This document shows positions 31,009-42,991 of a DNA stretch of 64,000 nucleotides, piece by piece. Under the pieces are notes generated by a model. That model was not told the DNA's origin. It searched no databases and saw only the letters and a list, made by a program, of their open reading frames with translations. Each line of letters begins with the position of its first letter. The stretch's first letter is position 1. Location: positions 1-64,000 of the forward strand of contig NW_026946364.1 in NCBI RefSeq assembly GCF_035222375.1, written 5' to 3'. A program made the translations under genes and the position numbers. This stretch comes from Podospora pseudocomata (lineage: Eukaryota; Ascomycota; Sordariomycetes; Sordariales; Podosporaceae).

Positions 31009-33511
31009 CTAAAACCCAGGCGGAAGTCCTTTTGGCTTCGCAGGTTTCCCCCCATTCTTCTTCAGTTCGGCATTGTACTCGCTCCTCTTTCTGATCATGA
31101 ATGCAATGCCTAGCAACAAATCTGTCTCATACTGCGCCTGCTTTGCCGCCGCCTTCCCCATGGCGCTCACTGGCACAAAGTGCAGCAGGGGCCTCATGAC
31201 CCTCCCAGCTAGCCTCTCAGCTGTCATTTCGTTCCTCTCGGCCTGGTCGGCTATGTCGCCCCAGAGCGTCAACAGCAACTTGAAGAGGCTCCTCTCCGGG
31301 CCCTTGATGCCCATGAGTGCCTCCTCCCAAAAGTCAATGCCCTGGTCTATTCGCAGCGCCATGCTTCCCGCCACATTCGACTGCTTGCTCAGCTTGATCC
31401 ACCTCTTGGCCAACGAATCCGGAACAAGCGGCTTAGGCAGTTCGTTTAGATACACAAGAATCAAGTCGGCAGCATCGTAGACAGTAAAGTCCCTCCAGTC
31501 CAGCACCTTGCCGTAGCCAGTCTGTGGGGTGTTGAAGATCTCCCGAAGGTCAGACACTCGATAGCTGTCGCCGTCTTGACCAAAAACATGCGGGCACTCC
31601 GCCAAGCCCATGTCCCGGATGTAGTACACGCAACGCAGGATGCAAAGAGGGTAGTCCCGCGCACTCTTGCCGCCTGCCGAGCCTCCTTCGTGGGACGTCG
31701 AGGCTACTCCCTTGGCAACCTTCATGGACTGGGCAACCGGTACTCCAAACACATTTGTCGAGGTCAGCGACTCTGCAAGAGAAGGAGTCGAGGTGGAGGG
31801 GTTGTGTGAGTGTGTTGGTGTGGCAGGCTGGCTATGCTTGGTGGACCGAAGGCCGAGGCGAGAAAAGGCGGTGCCTAACCTGGACGAGCTCCTCTTCCCG
31901 CTCAGGCCGCTGGTGCTCGTGGAGTCCCTGTCTCGATTCCCGGTGGGCATGTATGGACTCTGCGGAGGGGAAAACATAAAGTTGGAGCTTGAGGGGGTTG
32001 GCGGGCGTGTCATGCCAGACGATGACATTGGCGGCAGCGCAGGGACAGGTGGCGGCATGGGGATCTCCGCTCTGGGATTCTCAAACACAGAGTACCGAGA
32101 GAGGGAGTGAACAGACTGGTTCATGCCGCTTGAGCGCCTCGATTCCGACCCGTGAAACGAGTTGGAGTCGCCGCTTTGGGAGGAGTGGTCGTGCGAAGAG
32201 GTGTAATATCCCTGCTGGCTTCCCTGTGGTGGTGGGTGGCCGTGCTGGGCGAGGATGTGCTCCGACACTGGGTGCAGGGCTGGAGGGGAGAAGCTCCGGA
32301 TTCGAGACATTGAGTCCTTGTGGTTCAAGCTCATGTTGCTGCTCTGCCCGCTTGCCCTCGAGGCAACGCTGCTGCCGGCATTGGACAGGGAGCCGTAGTA
32401 GTTGCTGTCGGTATCGGAGATGCTAGGGGCCTGTCGCGTGTGCTGCGGGTGCTGATTGTGGCTAAAGTTGGGGATGGCAGACGACGAGCTTCCCAGTCTA
32501 GACGTTGATCGTGGTGGTGGTGGCGGTACGCGGTTGCGCACATCGCGAACGGGCATCATGTTTGGCGGCATCTCGTGAAGCTCCCCGGAAAACTCGTCCA
32601 TTTCGTCAAAAAACGTACCGTCCATTGCGTCTGGCCTGCTGGGTCGTGGTGGTGCTTTCAAGGATTGCTTCTTGGTCAAGAAGGAGGACGACTCGTCGCA
32701 GCTCATCTCGATGGCGCTGTCAGGGGCCTCGGCTGCTTGCGGTGGTGGCTTCGGCTGGCTTTCAGGCTTCTTTCTCGCCGATGGGGGCGCCGAGAGGTTG
32801 GCATACTCGCGCAGTGTGTCGAAATACTGCTGCAGTGTGGTGAGGGCTCTGTTTGGGCGCATTTCCGGCGGTGGTTCGCACGAGGTTGAGATGATTCGTG
32901 CTGCCACCTCGGCCAACTCGTCCACGTCCTCGGAGCTTGCGTCGTTGTCATTTTGGGCTTTGCTTCTATTTGGCAACAAAACATCAGCGCCTGGCTCACA
33001 CGCAGCCTCTCGAGGCAGCAACCTACGCGTCAACAAAGTCAACAGCCAGCCCGAGCGCGTCCTTGTACCGTCCCAGCGTCCAGTGCAGCCTGTTGATGTG
33101 ATCACGGCTCGCCATCCACCGGGCCTTCTTGTCCGCCCTCGAGACGCCGGGTCGATTGAGCACAGATATGCACCCTTCGAGCTCGTTGATCAGGGTCAGG
33201 CAACAGTCAAGCGCACTCGGGGTCTGCTCGGCCAAGAACGGCGGAAAGGAGGCGGCGTCGTCGCGGAGGAGCTGGAGGACGCCATCGAGCGAATGAAGCT
33301 CGCTGGAGATGCTGTCCAGCTCCGACCGAGACTCGCGCACTTCGCGGACAAACTTGCTGAGGGCAAGCGAGGTCCTCGCAACGGCGTTGCTGGCGGCGAA
33401 GCAACCAGTATTCATGGACCTGTCCACGTGTTTGTCAGCACCGTTTTGCGTGATGGGAATCTCCAGTTTGTCTTACACCCAGTCCAATCGTTGTCCAGCA
33501 CTTGGATCCAT
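31009..33511 (-). CDS. RhoGAP-domain protein with fungal N-terminal helical domain
   Basis: Three exons: 33477-33511, 33027-33419 and 31009-32965. The introns are 57 bp (GTAAGA donor) and 61 bp (GTAGGT donor), and the frame is 794 residues. The first exon holds only MDPSAGQRLDW plus two bases. Residues about 12-140 form a helical domain (EVRESRSELDSISSELHSLD) of the type found at fungal protein N-termini. A long Ser/Pro-rich disordered middle has several SH3-type poly-Pro runs. Residues about 580-765 are the RhoGAP domain, including SYRVSDLREIF, DAADLILVYLNELPKPLVP and AGRVMRPLL. The Arg of SYRVS is the likely finger that stimulates Rho-family GTP hydrolysis. Such proteins tune polarity and cell-wall signalling. 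Confidence 0.88.
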
Positions 33512-34800
33512 TGCTGCAACTCGGTCGTGGCCACCGGTCGTGGGGATCAGGGCAGCACAACAGGCGGAGGTGCAGAGGATATAGAAATAAACAATCAACA
33601 AGTCAGGACGGGAGCTTGGAGGGAGCACGCACGCACGCAGCGTCCCATGGTACGGATATGCATGTCAGCCTGCGAGAGAATTGGCCCCGATCTCCCATCA
33701 CCCAATGCTGTTGCACCCCTCCATCTCGTCCCCAAGAAGCCCAGGGTCAGCCAGCTCGCCACGCGCTTGGCCGGCGCCAGTGGTTCGCATCCATCTCGGC
33801 CCATTCAGACCAGGCCCTACAGCCCCAGGGGACCCTCAATCCGGACCCCACCATCTGGTCCCCGTTGCTCTTTTTGCAGCATCCAACTGCGGATTCCAAG
33901 TCCGAGGGTTTGGTTTTTTTTTTTTTTTTTTTTTTCCCGTGCGATGTCTTGTCGGGTGTCCTGCCTCAAGCACCAACGTACAGCGGCTGGGTGGATGATA
34001 AAAAATGGTGCTGCAGAAATAATCAAACGTGCACCTGCCGTTGCAGGACAAGTGTCCCAAGCCAATCGTTTGAGGTGACCGGAAAAAGCGTCGACAGCGG
34101 AAGGCCATTCGACACAGAAAGGGGTGACGGCCCGTGGGATCCCCTACTGAACTCTGACCCGATCGCGACCCCTGGGAAAACGCTTGGGCTGCCGGTTCAG
34201 GCGACCGGGCCCACTGGCGAGCAGAATGCGGGGAGGGCGGGGCAACCTGGAACCTGGAAGGCAGGTAAAGCTCAAAACTCGGGCCCTCGGGCCTCACTCA
34301 CACATGGAAATCGAAACAATATTCTCGCATGTGTTTTTCATTTGTTTTCCCTCTGCCACAACATGTAAAGTTTCCCCTCTCTTCATCTATGCTCCCATCA
34401 CCATGAAAACTCTTCCCTCCGTAGGGCCGACCACCACTAGCTCTGTGAGCGAGGTTACATGTCACGTCGGTAAAACTCCGAGGTGGAATTGCGCATCGAC
34501 GCAGCGCAACGTCTTCAGGGGGCATCCAGTGGTCGACCGAAATGAAACAAACCACCAAGAGGAACCTCGCCGTCCGTGCTCAAGAGCCGTTGAAACATTT
34601 GACGGAACTTTGGATTGGCAGGAACCGGCATCAAGACATGACTTGTTGTGCTGCTTACAGCTCATCTCTTCATTCATCATCACACCTCTTGTGGAGAATT
34701 TCCATCCAAGGTAGCATCTGCATGTCAATAGGCCCGTCATCCCAGTCCTAACTCCGGTGATATATCAATCAGGAAAAGGATGAATTTTATTCCGTGCATT
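33512..34800. other. Intergenic region with poly-T tract
   Basis: Upstream region of the RhoGAP gene. A run of about 22 T residues lies at 33914-33935. No gene supported. Confidence 0.5.
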
Positions 34801-35436
34801 CTAGGTCGTCGTCGCCCTTGGCCTCAGCAGCCAACACCAATGCCATATATCAGGATCGCTCTCGAGCCTTTTTGGGCCAGTAGCCACCTTGGTCAGCACC
34901 GACACCTCAAACAGCTCCTGCACCCTCTTGCTCTCCATCTCAAACCTCGAGTCCGAAAAGCTGAGCGATATCCACACGCCCTCCTCCTTGTCCAGCATAT
35001 CGTGTATGGCTTCTGCCATCTTGATGACATTCTCATCCCCGCCGCAAGAAACAGCATCGACGGTGCTTTTGTCGATGACGATCCTCACTTTTCCTCTTTG
35101 CCCCAGGTCCAGTTCCAACGGCAACGTGACATCCTGCACCTGATACCCCATTTCGACATTGCCAAACTCGTTGCTCTCCATCGCCTTCCCCCGTTCAAGA
35201 GCTAGAGGCTCGTAGTCCATGTTTATGACTTGTAGCTGTGGAAAGTGACGTCGAAAGTACACATGCAGGTCGCTTGTTCCCGAGCCGAGGTGGAGCACTG
35301 TTGAGCCTGTTGACAGCGGCGTAAGAAGAGGCTCGAGGATGGAGAAAAAGGCGCCAGACGACGTGAGCCATTCAAAGGACTCCTCCTTGGCGAAGCGTTT
35401 GCGCCAATATTCAACTTTTTCAAAGTCGGCCGGCAT
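34801..35436 (-). CDS. SAM-dependent methyltransferase (METTL13/EEF1A-KNMT-like)
   Basis: A compact single-domain class I methyltransferase of 211 residues. The N-terminus EYWRKRFAKEESFEWL is the typical pre-motif of the METTL13/methyltransferase-11 group. Motif I follows as VLHLGSGTSDL, the acidic post-I residue as INMDYEPLAL, and motif II-IV as RIVIDKSTVDAVSC. Members of this group methylate lysines on translation factors, including eEF1A, in the cytosol. The substrate here is inferred only from family resemblance. The frame is complete, with a methionine directly before the conserved N-terminus and no intron. Confidence 0.85.
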   Translation of the reverse strand: MPADFEKVEYWRKRFAKEESFEWLTSSGAFFSILEPLLTPLSTGSTVLHLGSGTSDLHVYFRRHFPQLQVINMDYEPLALERGKAMESNEFGNVEMGYQVQDVTLPLELDLGQRGKVRIVIDKSTVDAVSCGGDENVIKMAEAIHDMLDKEEGVWISLSFSDSRFEMESKRVQELFEVSVLTKVATGPKRLESDPDIWHWCWLLRPRATTT

Positions 35437-36096
35437 TTCCGTACTTTGTTGCGATAGTAGGTTGTTTGATTACCCTGTTGTGTTGATGATGTTGATCAGA
35501 GAAAATAGGTAGGTCTGGTTGCCAGTTGAGATGGGAATCATGAGGAGTCATGGTTTCGATATCAGTGAGTCTTTGTAGACGGCCTTCTTACTTTATTTTT
35601 TTGTGCTTGCAAAGTTTAACACCATCCGAGGTTATGCCGAATTGGTAAATGCTCCTAGCTGTGAGGTTACTGTCCAGAGACAAGACTTTGACGATCCACC
35701 TGTTACCTAAGATGCCGCCACGAATCAAGAGTTTTAGTCAAGCGAAGAAAGAATTACACTCTCTAACAAGACAATGACAAATCACGCAGGGCATGCCAAA
35801 CTAAAGCTCGCAGAGAACCAAAGCCTAAACCGGCTTCCAAGATTTTGATACTCGTGCTGCTGAACAAGATTCCAATACAGCCAACGCTCAGCAATGCGAT
35901 GCAGGCAATCCCCTCTAATGAAAATAAACCCCCAAACTCCAGAGCAGACCGCTGCCCATGTGTTTTCGACTAGTCCTCAACGCCATGTTCCCATCTGTTC
36001 CTACAAAGTCCCGACCCGCCGTTACCAATGATACCGTTGATTTGGATGTCCGCCGTCCGTATAACCCTAACGCCAAACAAATCCTCCGACCCAAAT
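35437..36096. other. Intergenic region, no supported gene
   Basis: 660 bp between two minus-strand genes; no structure beyond AT-rich stretches. Confidence 0.45.
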
Positions 36097-37233
36097 TCAC
36101 TGCCCTAGCCCTTCCCGGTACGTCTCCCAATCCACGATGCTGATGACATCTGAAATCTTCCCATGTTCCAGCCAGTAGAATACATGTTCTGACCATTCGA
36201 CCTCGTCACCGGTGGGCGATGCGCCCATCCAGCTCTTGACCGGGGTCCCGACAAACTCTAGCCTCGCTGCAATCATCTGCCTCCCTTCGTCCACGGCGCA
36301 AGTGTGCACCTGGAACTTGAGATCGGGGACGTGGTCCATGGCGTCTCGCATGAGATTGATGTACTTGTCTACCGACAGGTGCACTCCATTGTGCGTCACT
36401 CCCCCAGTCTTGCAAAACGGCCTGACCTCCTGATGCATATGCTCGACCCCGGAGTTGATGGCGTCGATGTAATCCTCATAGAACGTCTTGAGGTCGATCG
36501 AGACAGGTGGAGGTGGTGGTCGCAGCCCGGGTACTGGTAACACTCTTCTGGATTTGGCAGCAGCCAGCTTGCGTCTTGATATCCTTGGTGGCTCTTCCCT
36601 CATATCGTAGATACTGCTGATCTTTCCCTTGTCGAAGCTAATCACCATGTGTCTGGCATACTCGGTCCTTTCGGGGGAGCGCATGCCACCAGCTCTGCCC
36701 CTCTCGGGAGTCAGATTCCGGACACATATCCTGGCCGCGACAGGATCAGGTCTGAACAGCTTGAGCTTGCCAGCTGGCGGGTTTGGGTGGAAATCCCCGC
36801 CGACCATGGCGGCGATGTGCAGCTTGCTGGTCGAGCCTTGGCCAAACTCCTCTTTGAAAATGTGGACAAGGTCGTGCAGAGAAATTGACTCTCCATTGTA
36901 GGAGAGCTTCTGGTTGGCGATGTTGGGCAAAAACTCCCACTGGCGCCTGTTGATACGGTCGACAAACAGGCGGAATCGATATTGATTTGTTAATGGTGGA
37001 GGTGGCCTCACGCCGAAGCGCTCGTATCGGGCGTTAACGTCCTCCATGGATTCCCGCTTGCGCCTTTTGGAGCTGTGTGAGCTGTCTGAATCTGGCGTCC
37101 CTGGCGATGGTCTTTTTCTTGATGACGACTGTGATGGCGGTGATGGAGTAGGTGATGATGATGACGCTGTGGCAGCCAAGGGCGGCGACATGGTGGGCCG
37201 CGATATCCGCAACTCTCGCCGGCTGTGCGACAT
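36097..37233 (-). CDS. Tandem SnoaL/NTF2-like domain protein with basic disordered N-terminus
   Basis: The frame opens at 37416, but the likely start is the methionine at 37233 (MSHSRRELRISRP), giving 378 residues. The first 75 are Ser/Pro-rich with a bipartite-like nuclear signal (RKRPSPGTP...SSKRRKRE). Two NTF2-like cone domains follow. The first is about 80-225 (INRRQWEFLPNIA, LHIAAMVGG, EYARHMVISFDKGKISSIYD). The second is about 245-378 (FYEDYIDAINSG, VDKYINLMRDAMDHVPDL, VFYWLEHGKISDVISIVDWE). The second resembles the SnoaL ester-cyclase family. Because of the duplication and nuclear signal I would not assume an enzyme; ligand binding or dimer scaffolding is equally likely. Confidence 0.78.
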   Translation of the reverse strand: MSHSRRELRISRPTMSPPLAATASSSSPTPSPPSQSSSRKRPSPGTPDSDSSHSSKRRKRESMEDVNARYERFGVRPPPPLTNQYRFRLFVDRINRRQWEFLPNIANQKLSYNGESISLHDLVHIFKEEFGQGSTSKLHIAAMVGGDFHPNPPAGKLKLFRPDPVAARICVRNLTPERGRAGGMRSPERTEYARHMVISFDKGKISSIYDMREEPPRISRRKLAAAKSRRVLPVPGLRPPPPPVSIDLKTFYEDYIDAINSGVEHMHQEVRPFCKTGGVTHNGVHLSVDKYINLMRDAMDHVPDLKFQVHTCAVDEGRQMIAARLEFVGTPVKSWMGASPTGDEVEWSEHVFYWLEHGKISDVISIVDWETYREGLGQ

Positions 37234-37416
37234 GTTGACTTTTGAGGCCGACCACTGAACAGAGGATGGTTGGTTTGGTCCAAAAGCGGCAACACTTTGA
37301 TGACAGGGATGGTGCGCGGTGTGGTGATTGATGGATTTGGCTTGTGGTTGCTGCTGTTTGATGCTGTGGTGAGTGAGTGGAATCAAGGTCGCGCGATTGC
37401 GCGCCCTCACGTGCAA

Positions 37417-37952
37417 AATTAATCGAGGCGCAGGCTCAGAGCCGCAGGCGCGTCACAGGCCACCAACAGAACCTGGCCCGTGCACCGTGCCTGGAAAAGT
37501 GGGACGGCTTCCGCTCGACATCAGGACGCGTCGCGGTGTTTGAGCTCACCTCCCCTACTAACAAAACACGCAAAGCTGGCCAGTAGTGGTATATAAAATG
37601 ACACCAGCCTGGAAGCCTTTTTGGAACCATTTGTTCAGCGCCACGGAATCAAATCTCAGACAACCACATCGCCAGCAAGTTCGGCATGAAGGATTGTTAT
37701 GCGAAGAGTTGAAGGGGCTCACAGAGCAGGTGTAAATTTTAAAAATGGTGATCTGTAGTCCAGCTCTCCAAATCATCCACGAGACCCATGGCAGAGAAGC
37801 GAGAGTCTCATCTGTGCTGCGGGCTCTGGTCAGTTTTCGAGTCATCGTGGAGCTTGATGCAGCTGCAGCAACACGACCCGAAGGCATTTCCAAAGAGCTT
37901 GGAATTGACAAACCAATCATCCTCTATGAGCGTAGATACTACAGCTGTTAGA
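37417..37952. other. Intergenic region, no supported gene
   Basis: Promoter side of the SnoaL-like gene and 3' side of the FMO gene. Nothing coding is supported. Confidence 0.4.
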
Positions 37953-39580
37953 TCACAATCCAGCCCTAAGTGGTTCTTGTTTCACCTCCTCTGCCCTTTC
38001 CCTCTCCTTCTCAAACCCCCTGAGTTTGTGAGCCACCATGCCCTTCCAAACTGTCAGCCATTCATCGCAAAATGTGGGCAGCATTCGGCCTGTTGTTCCC
38101 TCCTTGGGATCGCCCGCAATTTTTCTCAAAAACTCGAAAAAGTCTTTGTAATCCGGAGCAATGCTGTAATAGTCTTTGCCCCCTTTCTTGGCAGCCGCTC
38201 TCTTTGCTTCCCAGCGTTGTTGGTCAGCAACTGGTGGTAACGGCTGAGCACGACCAGCCAAATGACGAGCCACGGCAACGGCTTGCCGCTCATATACCTT
38301 GAATGTAAACCCTCCTCCAAGCTGGCTTTCAGTTAGTTACCACAGCGTAGGTAGAACAAAAGATTGACAACATACCATCTAACAAATGTGAGTGTTGGGT
38401 CGAGAATATCAAACGTATGCTGATAAACGCCCGGAAGTCTCCTGTATGCTTTCTCCACTCTCTCCTGAACGACTGGTAGAAACGGAAAGCTGAACGTGTA
38501 GCCGGTAGCAAAGATGATATGGTCCACATCCTTGACTTTAGATCCGTCCGTGAAAAAGACTGTCCCTGTCGTCGGACACAGACTTGATATCTGCTTCTTG
38601 ATCACAATGTGAGGGTGTATGAACGGCGTCCAGCCAAACGATGGGATCGGATCTCCCCTGATGGAAGAAATGAGGAGCTTTTGGGCAAAAGGCAGGATTT
38701 CATGCACGATTTCATGAGCAGAAACTGACCCACCCACAACAATCACTTTCTATGTCTTGTTAGCATCAAGCAATCAATAAAAAAAGAACTTACTTTTCCC
38801 TTGTACTTTTCCCCGTTCCTAAAATGTTTGCTATGCTGGATTCTCCCCGGCCAACGTTTGTCAAATTCAATCAATCCTTCCGTCTCTGGAATCCAAGGGA
38901 CATTATAATGTCCACTTGCCACGATCAACCCGTCAAACCTCTCCTGCCACCAATAGTCCTTGTCTCCTTGCCCGTCTTTCCGAAGAGTCAGCACCCACTC
39001 CCCGTTGACCTTCTCCGCCCTCTCCACCGTAGTGTGCAAGCTCAAGTGCTTGTCACTCCCTCCCCGGGTGAAGATATCTTCTATCCACGTTCGAATCACC
39101 TCACGATGCCGGAAGGGGGCGTCCAAACCGTATCTCTGCACGCTTCTACCGCTGAGCGTCCAAGGCAGCGGCTCTTGCGTATAGCCCATTATGTCTGGGT
39201 GGATGTTACTGTGCAGGTGCTCATGCTGGGCTGAGTCGCTAAACCTCAGTTGGTGTGAGTTTACTTGCTCGCTCTTTGGCGTTTCGGTGGGGAATTGCTC
39301 CGGCACAGGCACGGCAACATCTGCCTTTCCCGCCAACAACAACGGAAGAGAGGGGATGGCGGCCGGGAGATGAGGTGTGTAGACCCTGTGCTCTATTGTC
39401 AATACACCTAGATTAAAATCTGTCCGAGACGACATACCATGTACCCCCAATTATGGGCCTCCTATCAAACACTCTGACCATATCAAAAGCCTGTTCTTTG
39501 GCAAGAGCATCTGTAGCAATAGCACCAGCTGGGCCAACACCAATCACGGCTACTCTACGGACTTGAGGGACTGTGGCCAT
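37953..39580 (-). CDS. Flavin-containing monooxygenase (FMO family)
   Basis: Four exons: 39438-39580, 38794-39385, 38376-38749 and 37953-38325. The introns are 52, 44 and 50 bp (GTATGT, GTAAGT, GTATGT donors) and the frame is 493 residues. It uses FAD and NADPH to oxygenate soft nucleophiles (N or S), or acts as a Baeyer-Villiger relative. FAD fold: VAVIGVGPAGAIATDALA near residue 10. The FMO-type fingerprint is seen as WPGRIQHSKHF, the second Rossmann as VIVVGGSVSAHEI, and the ATG-type motifs as LIVASGHYNVPWIP and IIFATGYTFSFPFL. The C-terminus (about 375-493) is charged and helical. A TATA box lies about 80 bp upstream. No synthase neighbour indicates a pathway. Confidence 0.92.
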
Positions 39581-39658
39581 GATTTTACACACACAACAAA
39601 CTAAGACGAGATGCACAAACTCGAGATTAACAGCCTGAGAATGCTCAAGTCCTCACCG

Positions 39659-39664
39659 TTTATA
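39659..39664 (-). promoter_or_regulatory. TATA box of FMO gene
   Basis: TATAAA on the minus strand, about 80 bp upstream of the FMO start codon at 39580. Confidence 0.5.
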
Positions 39665-40068
39665 TGCCCCGCAGGATGGCGCCTTGCTGGCTCGGCATCA
39701 CGCAAACGCATCTTGCAGATGCTCCCATCTCAACAGTTACACCATCACAAGCTGCAGTGACGAAAATCTTGGATCCATTATCCCCGTGTATCCTGTGAGA
39801 AAGATGTATTGGCCCAGTAGTAAAATATGCCTGTCAGCGTGTGCTCGTGTGTGTATATATAAATACCATGCTCTTTTAGATGTTGCCTTGAAATAAATGT
39901 CCTGCCCATCTTCCTTGCCTGCCCATGGTTCGATCTGATCCTGAAATAGCCCAAAACTCCAGAAACTCCGTCGCTTAGTATTCTTTTCAGCCTATCCGTG
40001 ACCCAGACACCGTAAAAAAGCAAAAAAAGTACGTGATCCTGTTGGTGGTACATGATTAACCTCCTCAC

Positions 40069-42991
40069 TCAAGCGCCGCCTCCTCCACCGCCTCCCGGCA
40101 CACCGGTGCCGTCGTGGAATAATAACAGTGGCCATTGCGCACCGGAATGGGCGTTGGCAACGTTTCCAACACCCATGGCGTCGGCCTGCGTTGGTACACC
40201 CTCGACAACGTGGCCCAGCTGGACGTCACCTGGCCTGCCTGACCCTAGAGTAAGCAACGCACTCGCGCTGAAGCGCTCCTGGCTGTTGTTCCCGGCGGCG
40301 CCCGCGATAGCGGCAGTCCAGTCTTGCCATGTGTTTGCCGCGTTGTGCGCCATCATTTGTGCAGCAGCCGATGCTTGGGCTTGGGGACGCCAGTCGTCTG
40401 TTGACTGTCCGGCAACATGTTGTGTTGCCTGTGATGCGAATGCAATCAGTGGGTTGGTTGGCTCGACAGGCGTAGAACCGTTGGGGGAGACGCTTGCCGC
40501 TGTTGCTGCCGACGCAGCCGCATAGAGGTACGACGCGCCATCCGCCGAGTCGAACGTTGCAGCACCGCCGTTTTGCTGTACAGCACCTTGGTCCGCGTAC
40601 GTCAGGGCCGGATACGGTGTGGTGGAGCTGGGTACGGGACCCGAATCGTAGTAGCCGTTTCCGTTGATGGGAGCGGGCTGTTGGTCTGGTTGTGTCCCTC
40701 CGCTGGCGACGGCCGATAAGCCATGGCTGGGGTCCTGTTGAGACTTCAAGCTGTGTGGCTGAATGTCCTGCGAGGAGGCATCCTTACGGGCCATGTCCTG
40801 CTCGATCCAGCCCAGTGTGCGTTCGATGATGACCCCAACTTCGGTAGCCAGACGGTTCCCTGTACCTATGTTCGTGTTAGCCAACGTCGACCAACAAAAA
40901 CAGACAAAAGCTTACCAAGCAAACGCCCAATCTCCCCAATGATGGCCAGCCATGTGGCCATGTCCTCACGGGTACTGGCAACCTCCAAGACCGTCGTCTC
41001 AAACCGCCGCTCCCACTGCGCAACAAGCTGCGTGAAGATGGCGGCCACGTACACAGCCAGCTGATACCACGTCGTATCGAGCGACTTTAGCGTGTGCAAC
41101 GTCGACACCACCTTGAGCAGCTTCTTTACGGTCTCTTCGCATATCCTGGTATTTTCCGCACAAAACTTGGGATCGTCCGTCATACAGACCGAAGGATGTC
41201 TCAGACACAAGGTAAACTCGAGACAAAACGCCTGTGTATAAAGCGCAAAAACCTTTGCTTCAGGTTTGGTCGTTTCTACGTTGAGCTCCTCGGGAAGATT
41301 GTCGAGCATGTTGCGCATTCCATCCTCCAATTCTCGGACCACGTCGACGTACGTGCTTGGGTCCCGCCGCGCACCATACAGTTTGGAAAACATTTCGATC
41401 AGCAAAGGCGTCACTTTGAATCCCATCAGACCAACTTGGTAGTTGCAATGTCCAACTTTGGACTCGTCCAGCACCCCCTCTTCTCCCAGAAACTCATCCG
41501 GAATCGCAATGGGGAATTCCACGTCGAACTCTTGGATAGACAGGGGCATTGGCCGGCCGAGTCGACCGTTGATGGTGCTATACAAGGCCAGAATGGCCCA
41601 CCACACGCGTTTCCGCGTTTCGTTTTCCAACGTTGTGCCACCGCCGGGAATCTTGATCGCACGATGCAGATTCAGCTCGATTGCCTTCATAAAGGCAAAA
41701 CTGGCCAGCGTCAGAGCACAGCCGGGCTTGGGGAAGTTTCGAGTGTGCGACATCATCATGGCGAGAGCTTGGACAGCCGTGACAGACTGGGTTGTGGCGA
41801 GATCATAGAACTTGCTGAGGCACCAGTGGTAGTGCTTGTTGGACAGGTCGTTGAGCTGAACGTACTGCTCCGGCTTTTCTCTGTTTCGAACACCATATTG
41901 GAAATAGATGGTAGCAAACACCATGTGGGTAATGACCAGTTCCGGGACTGAAGGTTTAAAGTTTGGTTCATCGTAAATTCGCCTCAACTGGTGTCCAGGC
42001 ATAATTAGTCCAACTCTCGCTTTACACAGGGGAGACGACCTACCAGCTGGAGAAAGGAAGGCTTGTGCAAGATGGGAAGAAACGGTGACAGGGTCAGAAA
42101 GTACCACTCGGCATAGGTGAAGGCGTCATGTCGAGAAGGCAATTCAACGTTGGGCGGGGCGGGATGGATATTGAGCGAGGTCTGGAAGAAGGCCTGGACA
42201 GATTTGTTGTACAGGGGCGTGCCAAAAGTCGTGCCCGCCGGCGGTTCGTCCATGTCTGGGCCGTCAAACGAGGCTGTAATATCGAGAGTGGTGCCCAGGA
42301 TGGACAATGTAGTTCCCTTGATGGAGCTCAGCGGCTCCTTGTCCGAAGACACACCGAGATGGTTATTGGCAGGCCTCGCTTCGATCAGGGGATATCGCGT
42401 GCTCGAGCTGCGCTCCAATGGCGGTTTTTGCCGGCCTCCCTTCACCCACACCAAGCCGACCTGAGACCAGGAGTCCTTGAGAGGGTTGCCCACGGCGTCA
42501 AAAACCATACCTTCAGGGTAGGTGTTGTTGTACCCAGGGAACTGCCACGGCCTGACCTCGACGCCATTGTTCTCCAGCAGTTTTTCCAGCGACCGTATGT
42601 GAGCCAGCATGGCACCCTTTTCACGCTCTAACTGTTGCAAGTATCCTCGACGCTCGGTGCGCCCCGTGACTCGGTCGGTGACATAGCATTCGAGATTCTG
42701 GTTGGTACAATGGGAGCATCCTTCGGGGAGCGCATCGCAGCGAATCTTTCTAACCTAACAGCCGATTAGTTTGGGTCAAACACACCAGAGAAGAAAAGAG
42801 CATACCTTGCACCTGTCGCAAGCCTGGCCTGTCCGGGTGTACGATTGCAGCTTGGACTTGACAACGCTGGAAAAGTCCTCGGGACCGCGTTCGAGACGCG
42901 GCAGCTTCACCTTGGTGGAAGCGCCGTCGCCTTGGTCAGAACCGGTGGAGTCACTGGCCCGCTTCAAGGTGTTTGGGCGGCCTGGAGGCAT
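40069..42991 (-). CDS. Zn2Cys6 transcription factor with fungal-specific middle homology region
   Basis: Four exons: 42806-42991, 42044-42754, 40916-41987 and 40069-40865. The introns are 51, 56 and 50 bp and the frame is 921 residues. The first intron splits the zinc cluster: ACDRCK then VRKIRCDALPEGC, SHC, and LEC. That gives the standard C-x2-C-x6-C-x6-C-x2-C-x6-C spacing. A coiled-coil dimerisation helix follows (QQLEREKGAMLAHIRSLEKLL). The fungal_trans domain spans about 230-660, with HDAFTYAEWYFLTLSPFLPILHKP and KRVWWAILALYSTINGR cores. The Asn/Gly/Ala-rich tail ends in seven glycines. The protein should be nuclear and bind CGG-type half sites. Target genes are not evident. It is divergent from CGI121. 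Confidence 0.9.

Noticed and set aside
32672-34078. 468-codon plus-strand frame opposite the RhoGAP gene
   Set aside because: It overlaps all three exons of a well-supported minus-strand gene, contains the poly-T tract as Phe, and has no domain.
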